From CAVQMC01 sp963713505 (GTDB taxonomy: Bacteria > Bacteroidota > Ignavibacteria > Ignavibacteriales > Ignavibacteriaceae), in contig CAVQMC010000001.1 of assembly GCA_963713505.1 (NCBI GenBank), positions 62,001-126,000 of the forward strand: a DNA stretch of 64,000 nt, given 5' to 3'. Below, one piece after another: positions 57,829 to 64,000 of the stretch; position 1 is the stretch's first letter, and the number at the start of each line of letters is the position of its first letter. A program made the position numbers and the translations under genes. A model generated the notes under the pieces. The model ran no database searches. It saw only the letters and a list, made by a program, of their open reading frames with translations, and had not been told where the DNA came from.

Positions 57829-58245
57829 ATGGAATTTACAGTAAAAGACAAAAGTAATTATTTAAAAGGACTATTAATAACTGCTCGAAAAGACAATCAA
57901 TTAACTGAAACAGAGAAAAAAATTATTCGGGGAATTGCTAATAAATTGGGGTTTGCTTCTGATTTTTATGAAGATACTCTAAAGACACTTTTAGCTAATA
58001 AATATATTTTAGACGATCCGATAATATTTTCTGACAAAAAAATTGCTGAATCATTTGTAACTGATGGCTTAAAGCTTGTTTACGCGGATAATATGATTTC
58101 CGATACAGAGGTAAACTGGCTTAGAACTACTGCAAAAGCAAACGATATAAGCGAAGAGTGGTTTGAAGAAAAATTAAAAAAGTGCAAGGAATCAACAAGC
58201 TTAATGCTTAACAACAACGATTTTGCACTTTATTCAATAATATAA
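57829..58245 (+). CDS. TerB-like helical protein
   Basis: A 138-residue all-helical protein with two similar halves: GLLITARKDNQLTETEKKII and GLKLVYADNMISDTEVNWLR, each with the D-x-x-(I/L)-(S/T)-x-x-E turn that marks TerB-like domains. TerB-like proteins are linked to tellurite resistance and stress responses, but many stand alone with unknown function. An in-frame GTG lies at 57817; the ATG at 57829 follows AAGGA and is preferred. Solitary. Confidence 0.65.
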   Translation: MEFTVKDKSNYLKGLLITARKDNQLTETEKKIIRGIANKLGFASDFYEDTLKTLLANKYILDDPIIFSDKKIAESFVTDGLKLVYADNMISDTEVNWLRTTAKANDISEEWFEEKLKKCKESTSLMLNNNDFALYSII

Positions 58246-58507
58246 AATTTCACACATTTAGTACATTAGCAGAAAATTTACGCCCAAATATTCATTTGCG
58301 ATATACCAACTCTTGTGCATTCCCAACTATTTTTAATCTTTAAATCATAAGTTATGATATAAATTATAATTTAAATTTTTATCATACTTTTTGTTGTTGT
58401 TTACTTCCCCAATCAATAATTTTAAATCAAGAAAAATTGATTCCTTAGATAAAATTTTTATACTTATTTATGAACTTCAAATTTTACATTTCTTAAAGGA
58501 AAACTTT

Positions 58508-59548
58508 ATGGCAAAAACAATGAAAGCTTTAGTTAAAAAGAAAGCTGAACCTGGAATTTGGATGGATGAAGTACCGGTTCCCGAATACGGAATAAATGAT
58601 GTTTTAATCAAAATAAAGAAAACCGCAATATGCGGAACTGATATTCACATTTATAATTGGGATGAATGGGCGCAAAAAACCGTTCCCGTTCCAATGGTTA
58701 CCGGACATGAATATGTTGGTACAATTGAAGCGATCGGAAGCAATGTTAAAGATGTTAAAATCGGAGAATTAGTAAGCGGTGAAGGCCATATTGTCTGCGG
58801 CCATTGCAGAAACTGCCGTGCAGGCAGAAGACATCTTTGTCCTAATACAAAAGGTGTTGGAGTTAATCGTCCAGGCTGTTTTGCAGAATATTTAGTTATT
58901 CCTGTTACAAATGTCTGGCATTGCGATCCTAAAATTGATACGGATATAATATCTATTTTTGATCCTTTCGGTAATGCCACTCATACAGCTTTGTCTTTTG
59001 ATGTTCTTGCCGAAGATGTTTTAATTACCGGCGCTGGTCCAATTGGAATTATGGCTGCTGCAATTGTAAAACACGCAGGTGCAAGGAATGTTGTTATCAC
59101 AGATATGAATCCTTACAGACTTGAGCTTGCAAAAAAAATGGGAGTTACCAGAGCTGTTGATGTTTCTAAGGAAAAGTTACCTGATGTTGTTAAAGATTTG
59201 GGAATGAAAGAAGGATTTGATGTCGGATTAGAAATGTCGGGAAGTACAAAAGCTTTAAATGATATGATTGATGTTATGTTCCACGGCGGTAATATTGCAT
59301 TACTAGGGATTCTACCTTCAAGTGCAGCAATCAATTGGGAAAAAGTAATTTTTAACGGATTAACATTGCGAGGAATTTACGGCAGAAAAATGTTTGAAAC
59401 CTGGTATAAAATGCAGACTATGGTTCAAACCGGTTTGGATATTACTCCCGTGATAACTCATAGATTTCCATATACAGAATATAAAGAGGCATTTGAATTA
59501 ATGAAAACAGGAAATTCCGGAAAAGTAATACTGAATTGGGAAGAATAG
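58508..59548 (+). CDS. tdh: L-threonine 3-dehydrogenase
   Basis: A 346-residue zinc-dependent medium-chain dehydrogenase that oxidises threonine to 2-amino-3-ketobutyrate with NAD+. Motifs: catalytic zinc site CGTDIHIYNWDEWAQ and GHEYVGTIEAIG, the structural zinc cysteines CGHCRNCRAGRRHLC, PGCFAEYLVIP, and the Rossmann GAGPIGIMAAAI. AAAGGA precedes the ATG at 58508; an open frame extends upstream to 58391 but has no family similarity. Its usual partner kbl follows 530 bases later, with a foreign-looking four-helix-bundle gene in between. Confidence 0.95.
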   Translation: MAKTMKALVKKKAEPGIWMDEVPVPEYGINDVLIKIKKTAICGTDIHIYNWDEWAQKTVPVPMVTGHEYVGTIEAIGSNVKDVKIGELVSGEGHIVCGHCRNCRAGRRHLCPNTKGVGVNRPGCFAEYLVIPVTNVWHCDPKIDTDIISIFDPFGNATHTALSFDVLAEDVLITGAGPIGIMAAAIVKHAGARNVVITDMNPYRLELAKKMGVTRAVDVSKEKLPDVVKDLGMKEGFDVGLEMSGSTKALNDMIDVMFHGGNIALLGILPSSAAINWEKVIFNGLTLRGIYGRKMFETWYKMQTMVQTGLDITPVITHRFPYTEYKEAFELMKTGNSGKVILNWEE

Positions 59549-59553
59549 AGTTT

Positions 59554-59580
59554 GGTATTCGATCCCGGATGTCTGATACC
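59554..59580 (+). repeat. GGTAT...ATACC palindromic repeat upstream of the four-helix-bundle gene
   Basis: A 27-base imperfect palindrome with GGTAT (59554-59558) and ATACC (59576-59580) ends and a CCCGGAT centre, 5 bases after the tdh stop. Its words (GGTATC, CCGG, GATACC) recur in the cluster at 60008-60042 on the other side of the gene. Confidence 0.55.
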
Positions 59581-59622
59581 TGATTTTTAATTAAATTTAT
59601 TTTAAATAAGATGGGCGGAAAA

Positions 59623-59997
59623 ATGAATTACAAGGATTTAGAGGTTTGGCAAATTGCAAGAGAACTATCAATTGATATTCACAAACTGTCATTAACATTA
59701 CCAAAATTTGAAATGTATGAGGAAGGCAGCCAAATTAGACGATCATCAAAGTCAATTCGCTCAAATATAGTTGAAGGATATGGTCGCAGAAGATATAAAA
59801 ATGAATTTATTAGATTTATTACTTTTTCAATATCATCAAATGATGAAACAATCGATCACTTAGAAACATTATTTGAAACTCAATCTTTAAAAGATAGAGC
59901 ATTCTTTGACTCAATTTTAGAAAGATTGAATTTATTAGGAAAAAAGTTAATTAAATTTCAACAAGCAATTGAAAAACAACATATGAGTTTAAAATAA
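59623..59997 (+). CDS. Four-helix bundle protein (23S rRNA IVS / S23 family)
   Basis: A 124-residue all-helical protein of the bIVS/S23-like four-helix bundle family: MNYKDLEVWQIARELSIDIH, IRRSSKSIRSNIVEGYGRR with the diagnostic SNIVEG-x-GR, and a C-terminal helix pair. Family members were first seen inside 23S rRNA intervening sequences; the Avd protein of diversity-generating retroelements shares the fold. The role is unknown in most genomes. GGCGGAAAA precedes the ATG at 59623. It sits alone between tdh and kbl, flanked by GGTATC-type repeats. Confidence 0.88.
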   Translation: MNYKDLEVWQIARELSIDIHKLSLTLPKFEMYEEGSQIRRSSKSIRSNIVEGYGRRRYKNEFIRFITFSISSNDETIDHLETLFETQSLKDRAFFDSILERLNLLGKKLIKFQQAIEKQHMSLK

Positions 59998-60007
59998 AAT
60001 CAAACTA

Positions 60008-60042
60008 GATATCCGGTATCGGGAATCTGGTATCCGGCATCC
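60008..60042 (+). repeat. GGTATC/TATCCGG repeat cluster downstream of the four-helix-bundle gene
   Basis: TATCCGG occurs at 60010-60016 and 60031-60037, and GGTATC at 60015-60020 and 60029-60034, a 14-base periodicity within 35 bases. It lies 11 bases after the four-helix-bundle stop and before kbl, matching the repeat on the other side in word content. Confidence 0.6.
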
Positions 60043-60078
60043 TGTTACACATTAGATTAAAACGGAGGATTTACAGAC

Positions 60079-61269
60079 ATGACAGAATCAACAAAAAAAT
60101 ATTACCGCGATACTTTAAAACAAATTGAAGATGAAGGATTATATAAATCGGAAAGGATCATTACTAGTCCGCAAAAAGCAAATATAGAAGTTAAAGGCGG
60201 AAAGCAGGTTTTAAATATGTGTGCTAATAATTATTTAGGACTTGCAGACAATCCAACAATTATTGAAGCCGCAAAAAATAGTTATGATAAATGGGGATAC
60301 GGACTTTCATCAGTAAGATTTATCTGCGGTACTCAGGAAATTCATAAAGAACTGGAAAGTAAAATTTCCGAATTTTTAGAAACAGAAGATACAATTTTAT
60401 ATACATCATGCTTCGATGCAAACGGCGGATTATTCGAAACGATTCTATCCGAAGAAGATGCAATTATTAGTGACGAATTAAACCATGCAAGCATTATTGA
60501 CGGAGTTCGTTTATGTAAAGCTCAAAGATACAGATATAAAAATAATGACATGAATGATCTTGAAGCTAAATTAAAAGAAGCAAAAGCAAACAATGCTAAA
60601 AAAATATTAATTGCTACTGATGGTGTTTTTTCAATGGATGGATTTGTTGCAAATTTAAAAGGCATCTGCGATTTAGCTGATAAGTATGATGCAATGACAA
60701 TGGTTGATGATTCACATGCAGTTGGATTTATGGGAAAGCACGGAAAAGGTACTCCGGAACATTGCGGAGTATTAGGAAGGATTGATATTATAACCGGAAC
60801 TTTGGGAAAAGCTCTCGGCGGAGCAAGCGGTGGTTACACAAGCGGAAGAAAAGAAATTGTTGACTTGCTTAGACAAAGATCCCGACCTTATTTATTTTCA
60901 AATACTGTTGCACCGAGTATAATTTCTGCTTCTCTAAAAGTTCTTGATATGTTAAGTTCAACAACACATTTAAGAGATAAATTGGAAGAGAATACTCAAT
61001 ATTTTAGAGACGGAATTACAAAAGCAGGATTCAATATAAAACCGGGAGTTCATCCTATTGTACCGATTATGCTGGGTGATGCTGTATTAGCTCAAAAAAT
61101 GGCGGCTAGATTATTAGAAAAAGGTATTTATGTAATTGGATTCTTTTATCCGGTTGTTCCTAAAGGTACAGCAAGAATTAGAGTTCAAATTTCCGCAGCG
61201 CATTCAAAAGAAGATTTAGACTTTGCAATAAAAGCATTTAAAGAAGTAAAAGACGAAATGGGTATTTAA
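60079..61269 (+). CDS. kbl: Glycine C-acetyltransferase (2-amino-3-ketobutyrate CoA ligase)
   Basis: A 396-residue PLP enzyme of the alpha-oxoamine synthase family that cleaves 2-amino-3-ketobutyrate with CoA to glycine and acetyl-CoA, completing threonine breakdown started by Tdh. Motifs: NMCANNYLGLADNP, SVRFICGTQEIHKELE, DELNHASIIDGVRL, MVDDSHAVGFMGKHGKG, and the PLP lysine in ITGTLGKALGGASGG. GGAGG precedes the ATG. Full length. Confidence 0.95.
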   Translation: MTESTKKYYRDTLKQIEDEGLYKSERIITSPQKANIEVKGGKQVLNMCANNYLGLADNPTIIEAAKNSYDKWGYGLSSVRFICGTQEIHKELESKISEFLETEDTILYTSCFDANGGLFETILSEEDAIISDELNHASIIDGVRLCKAQRYRYKNNDMNDLEAKLKEAKANNAKKILIATDGVFSMDGFVANLKGICDLADKYDAMTMVDDSHAVGFMGKHGKGTPEHCGVLGRIDIITGTLGKALGGASGGYTSGRKEIVDLLRQRSRPYLFSNTVAPSIISASLKVLDMLSSTTHLRDKLEENTQYFRDGITKAGFNIKPGVHPIVPIMLGDAVLAQKMAARLLEKGIYVIGFFYPVVPKGTARIRVQISAAHSKEDLDFAIKAFKEVKDEMGI

Positions 61270-61313
61270 TTTATTTTAACTATATTTTCAAGCCGCAGTT
61301 GAAAAGATCTGAT

Positions 61314-61351
61314 TTCTCTGCGGCTTCTCTGTTTCCTCTGCGGTTAAAATA
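61314..61351 (+). repeat. CTCTGCGG-type dispersed repeat, copy 1
   Basis: A pyrimidine-rich segment built of TCTCTG/CCTCTG words ending CTCTGCGGTTAAAA, same orientation as copy 3. It lies 45 bases after kbl. This family (CTCTGTGG / CCACAGAG) is a common intergenic repeat type in diverse bacteria. Confidence 0.7.
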
Positions 61352-61395
61352 GAGTGGATATTATTTATCATTTCTTGCGTGTTATTGGTCTTTTA

Positions 61396-61440
61396 TTTAC
61401 CACAGAGTTAGCTGAGAAAACACAGAGGAAACGGAGAAAC
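61396..61440 (-). repeat. CTCTGTGG-type dispersed repeat, copy 2 (inverted)
   Basis: It begins TTTACCACAGAG (61396-61407) and continues with CACAGAGGAAACGGAG; its reverse complement matches copy 3 in word order and ends CTCTGTGGTAAA. Confidence 0.8.
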
Positions 61441-61488
61441 ATTATTATCTTATAAATGCATACAAAATACAATTAATGGGAGGGAAAG

Positions 61489-61875
61489 ATGGATATTAAT
61501 GAACTCACATCAATCATCATAGAAAAATCAATAAAAGTTCACAAATCTCTTGGACCAGGATTATTAGAAAGTTCATATAAGGAATGTTTATTTTATGAAT
61601 TATCAAAAGCAGGATTATTTGTGGAAAAAGAAAAACCATTGCCTTTAATTTATGAAGAAGTTAAACTTGACTGTGGTTACAGAGTTGATTTACTTATAGA
61701 AAACAAGGTCGTAATAGAAATCAAATCAGTTGATTTAATTAATGAAGTTTACCTTGCACAAGTACTTACTTATCTTAAATTATTAAATAATAAAATTGGA
61801 TTGTTGATTAATTTTAATGTTGTACTTTTGAAGGATGGAATAAAGAGATTAATAAACAAATATTATGTTGAATAA
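61489..61875 (+). CDS. GxxExxY family protein (PD-(D/E)XK-like)
   Basis: A 128-residue protein named after the motif GPGLLESSY (G-x-x-E-x-x-Y) near residues 22-30. The segment GYRVDLLIENKVVIEIKSVD (about 63-82) has the D...E-x-K arrangement of PD-(D/E)XK nucleases, so nuclease activity is plausible though undemonstrated for the family. GGGAGGGAAAG is a strong ribosome binding site. The gene is bounded by inverted CTCTGTGG-type repeats and has no operon partner except possibly the macrodomain gene after it. Confidence 0.85.
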   Translation: MDINELTSIIIEKSIKVHKSLGPGLLESSYKECLFYELSKAGLFVEKEKPLPLIYEEVKLDCGYRVDLLIENKVVIEIKSVDLINEVYLAQVLTYLKLLNNKIGLLINFNVVLLKDGIKRLINKYYVE

Positions 61876-61930
61876 AATGAGCATATATATTTACTTTAAA
61901 TAATAAATGATAAGTAAAGAAATATCAAAG

Positions 61931-61978
61931 ATTTTTTCTCTGCGATCTCTGCGTTTTCTCTGTTTTCTCTGTGGTAAA
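61931..61978 (+). repeat. CTCTGTGG-type dispersed repeat, copy 3
   Basis: TCTCTGCG-ATCTCTGCG-type words followed by TTTTCTCTGTTTTCTCTG and ending GTGGTAAA. It is inverted relative to copy 2 and directly precedes the macrodomain ribosome binding site. Confidence 0.8.
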
Positions 61979-61990
61979 AAAAGGAATAAA

Positions 61991-62494
61991 ATGAACACAA
62001 AAATTGAAATACAGCAAGGCGATATCACCAAACAAAAAGTAGATGCAATAGTCAACGCAGCCAACACTTCCCTTTTAGGCGGCGGAGGTGTTGACGGAGC
62101 AATTCACAGAGCAGCCGGACCTGAACTATTAGAATACAATAAAAAACTCGGCGGCTGCCCAACCGGCGAAGCAAGAATATCTCCCGGATTTAAACTCCCT
62201 GCAAAATATGTAATATCAACAGTCGGACCAGTTTGGAACGGCGGCAATCATAATGAAGATGAACTGCTTGCCAACTGCTATAAAAATTCTCTAAAACTTG
62301 CAGTAGAAAATAATATAAAATCTATTGCATTCCCGGCTATAAGCACAGGAGTTTATCATTTCCCATTAGAAAGAGCCGCAAAAATTGCAATTACTGAGAC
62401 TAAAAAATTTTTAGAAAAAAATGATCAATTAGAAAAAGTTGTTTTTGTTTGTTTTGATGAGAGAACTTATGAAGTTTACGAAGAATTGATTTAA
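61991..62494 (+). CDS. Macrodomain protein, O-acetyl-ADP-ribose deacetylase-like
   Basis: A 167-residue macrodomain of the YmdB/MacroD type, which binds ADP-ribose and can hydrolyse O-acetyl-ADP-ribose or ADP-ribosyl-protein links. Motifs: VDAIVNAANTSLLGGGGVDG followed by AIHRAAGPELL, and the second loop AFPAISTGVYHFPLE. AAGGAATAAA precedes the ATG at 61991. The frame is open upstream to 61907, but that part is a translation of the CTCTGTGG repeat and not protein. Expression may depend on sequence supplied by the repeat. Confidence 0.93.
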   Translation: MNTKIEIQQGDITKQKVDAIVNAANTSLLGGGGVDGAIHRAAGPELLEYNKKLGGCPTGEARISPGFKLPAKYVISTVGPVWNGGNHNEDELLANCYKNSLKLAVENNIKSIAFPAISTGVYHFPLERAAKIAITETKKFLEKNDQLEKVVFVCFDERTYEVYEELI

Positions 62495-62691
62495 AAATTA
62501 ATTAATTGTAAATAAATTCAATAATTCTTAACTTCCAAAAACTATTCAGTACAACTAAATATAACAGCTATATCATAAAAACTCTAATTACTTTTGGGTA
62601 TATGCTATGCATGTTAATCTAAATTATAAAAGTTAAATAGTAGAATTCTTTATAATTTAACGTAAGCTAAGTTCCTGCAGGAGGCTTAAAG

Positions 62692-63784
62692 ATGAAAAAA
62701 CTTGCTACTTTTTTATTTTGCTTAATAATTTCCTCTTCATTATTTGCACAAATTCAAATTACCAGTAATGATGTTTCAAATCTCTTTAGTGTTGGGAAAG
62801 TATGGTACGAGTATAATTCGGATAGTTTAATGACACAAATGAATATCGGTTATGCTTCAGGCAATCCGCAGACATGGACAATTCCTAATATTGCTTATAG
62901 TGATACAACTTTACAAATTAACGTCGTGCCATCTAATACTCCATATGCTTACTTATACCCGGCTGCAACTCATTCACAATACTGGATTAACCAATATGCT
63001 GACGGCCTTGTTGATACAGGATATATATATTTCAAAATAACTCCCGATTCACTCATAAGATTAGGAGAAGTTTCGCATTTGGTCGGGAATGGGATTGATA
63101 CAACGGAAATTACTGTTAAATATACTCACTTTATTAATTTTGCCTATTGCTTACGGCAATTCCTATATTGCTTTAAGAGATTCAACAAACATGGGTGGAG
63201 ATGATTATTTGATTTCTACAAGAACAGTTGATTACGATGCATTCGGTACAATAACTTTTCCTAACAATACTTTTAATACAATAAGAGTTACAAGTACTTA
63301 TAAAACAGTAGAATATATTAATGGTACTTTAACAGATTCATCGATTTCTCATGATTTTAATTGGATAACCAAAACTGCAGGTGTCTTTTACGCAAATATC
63401 GATACAAGTTCAATTATATCGGGAGATGTAACTTTATATGGAGCTTCGCTTCAACTTGTTCAAAACAATCCGAATGCAGTAAATGAAAACACTTCAAATG
63501 TTCCGAAAGATTTTCAATTATTTCAAAATTATCCAAATCCGTTTAATCCAACGACGATTATTAGTTACCAAATTCCAAACAGCAGTTTTGTAACTCTTGA
63601 TATTTATAATGCACTTGGTCAAAAAGTTCGTTCACTCATTAACTCTGAACAAGCCGCAGGTAAACATTCTGTAAATTGGAATGGCAAAGATGATTCCGGG
63701 AATTCGGTTTCAAGCGGAATATATTTATACAGAATAAAAACCGGTGATTTTATTTCATCAAAGAAAATGGTTTTGTTGAAATAA
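62692..63784 (+). CDS. Secreted protein with T9SS C-terminal sorting domain, one-base frameshift as sequenced
   Basis: An exported protein: signal peptide about 1-20 (LIISSSLFAQ), a beta-rich body of about 250 residues with no family I recognise, then the type IX secretion C-terminal domain starting FQLFQNYPNPFNPTTIISYQ, with LDIYNALGQKVRSLI and GIYLYRIKTGDFISSKKMVL. Two frames overlap at 63089-63204; removing one base near 63128 (reading ACT CCT TTA) joins them as VKYTPLLILPIAYGNSY and gives 363 residues. GCAGGAGG precedes the ATG. It is predicted to be exported by the T9SS and anchored or released at the cell surface. Confidence 0.85.
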
Positions 63785-63951
63785 TTATTATAATAATATC
63801 ATTTTTATGAATATTGAAATATGTAGCTTTTAAATTTTTTTTAGATTAAAATTGATTATAGAAAAAATTACAAGGGGAAATTCCAAGTAATTTAAAAGTC
63901 CGATTCTCCTTTTTCTGTTCACTGTTCTTAATAAAATAAAGGAAGAGTGTC

Positions 63952-64000
63952 ATGAAAAAAGTATCTTTATTCATCTTCTTATTTTCAATTTCAGTATTCT
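63952..64000 (+). CDS. 5' end of an exported protein (partial)
   Basis: ATG at 63952 preceded by AAGGAAGAG, encoding MKKVSLFIFLFSISVF, a typical signal-peptide start. It runs off the window. The preceding T9SS protein suggests another secreted product, but no family can be assigned. Confidence 0.6.
   Translation, partial: MKKVSLFIFLFSISVF

Larger units (their letters stand above)
61396..61978. mobile_element. Putative 583-bp repeat-bounded unit carrying a GxxExxY gene
   Basis: Perfect 12-base terminal inverted repeats, TTTACCACAGAG at 61396-61407 and CTCTGTGGTAAA at 61967-61978, extend inward as about 45-base imperfect inverted repeats (copies 2 and 3) and enclose only the GxxExxY gene. There is no transposase, so it would be a non-autonomous unit. 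I do not see an obvious target-site duplication. The boundary is seen; mobility is inferred. Confidence 0.45.

Noticed and set aside
58391..58507. 39-residue N-terminal extension of Tdh
   Set aside because: No family similarity; AAAGGA and ATG at 58508 match the normal start.
61314..61978. CRISPR array from the repeated CTCTG words
   Set aside because: Units are irregular, in both orientations, without uniform spacers or cas genes.
61907..61990. Longer macrodomain N terminus (SLRSLRFLCFLCGKK)
   Set aside because: This is a translation of the CTCTGTGG-type repeat, not protein; the ATG at 61991 has a good ribosome binding site and fits the family.
45387..62610. Identical 13-mer GTATATGCTATGC at 45387-45399 and 62598-62610, both intergenic
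   Set aside because: At 64 kb a shared 13-mer is expected by chance, and the flanks do not match.

Overview
The window is AT-rich, gene-dense DNA from a Gram-negative bacterium, most likely an Ignavibacteria-type member of the Bacteroidota/Chlorobi group. The evidence is a type IX secretion C-terminal domain with the QNYPNPFNPTT motif (62692-63784), a fused LpxC-FabZ protein, a full lipid A / BamA / Skp / TamB envelope gene set, and a lexA promoter whose -10 region also reads as the Bacteroidota-type TAnnTTTG box. No rRNA, tRNA, CRISPR array or complete insertion sequence is visible.

Layout. 0-11 kb: a zinc-ribbon protein, phosphomannomutase, a DUF2911 protein, an aminotransferase, a Lon-like protease followed by pyruvate kinase and a lone AmmeMemoRadiSam radical-SAM enzyme, an SDR, TsaC and L28. 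11-17.5 kb (minus strand): prs-ctc-pth, a membrane pyrophosphatase, then rpsF-ssb-rpsR-rplI. 17.6-31 kb: a lipoprotein, an FmdB-like protein, then tamB-rnr-(peptidase/propeller/Omp85 barrel), two heptose genes and a beta-propeller protein. 31-41 kb (minus): uppS-bamA-skp-skp-lpxD-lpxC/fabZ-lpxA-lipoate ligase-panB, an envelope biogenesis block. 41-45 kb: a lexA-led SOS operon, a possible small RNA, ilvE and mlaE. 45-64 kb is more accessory: a large hybrid histidine kinase, an asparagine-synthase-like gene, pullulanase, two unknown genes, fumarase, an M14 peptidase, a TerB-like protein, tdh and kbl separated by a four-helix-bundle gene, a GxxExxY gene, a macrodomain gene and a T9SS-exported protein.

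Two themes stand out. First, ten genes, several normally essential (pth, bamA, hppA, lexA, ctc, tamB, fumC, ilvE), are broken only by one-base indels. Thirteen of fourteen events are single-base insertions, eight of them in A/T runs. Removing them restores full-length proteins with canonical ends, so I read this as consensus error in long-read data rather than gene decay. These genes are listed below as single loci with the repair stated. The exception is the lon-like gene: its shift is in the -1 direction and falls exactly on a T TTA AAC slippery heptamer. Second, three solitary genes in the 49-62 kb zone are each bounded by short dispersed repeats: a 22-bp direct repeat around the asparagine-synthase-like gene, GGTATC-type repeats around the four-helix-bundle gene inserted between tdh and kbl, and 12-bp perfect inverted repeats around the GxxExxY gene. 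They look like small repeat-bounded cargo modules without a transposase.

Other notable points: lexA has two matching 18-bp palindromes, one exactly filling the spacer of a consensus promoter; and an Omp85-type barrel is fused to a zinc peptidase and a propeller in the tamB operon, making it a candidate TamB partner.
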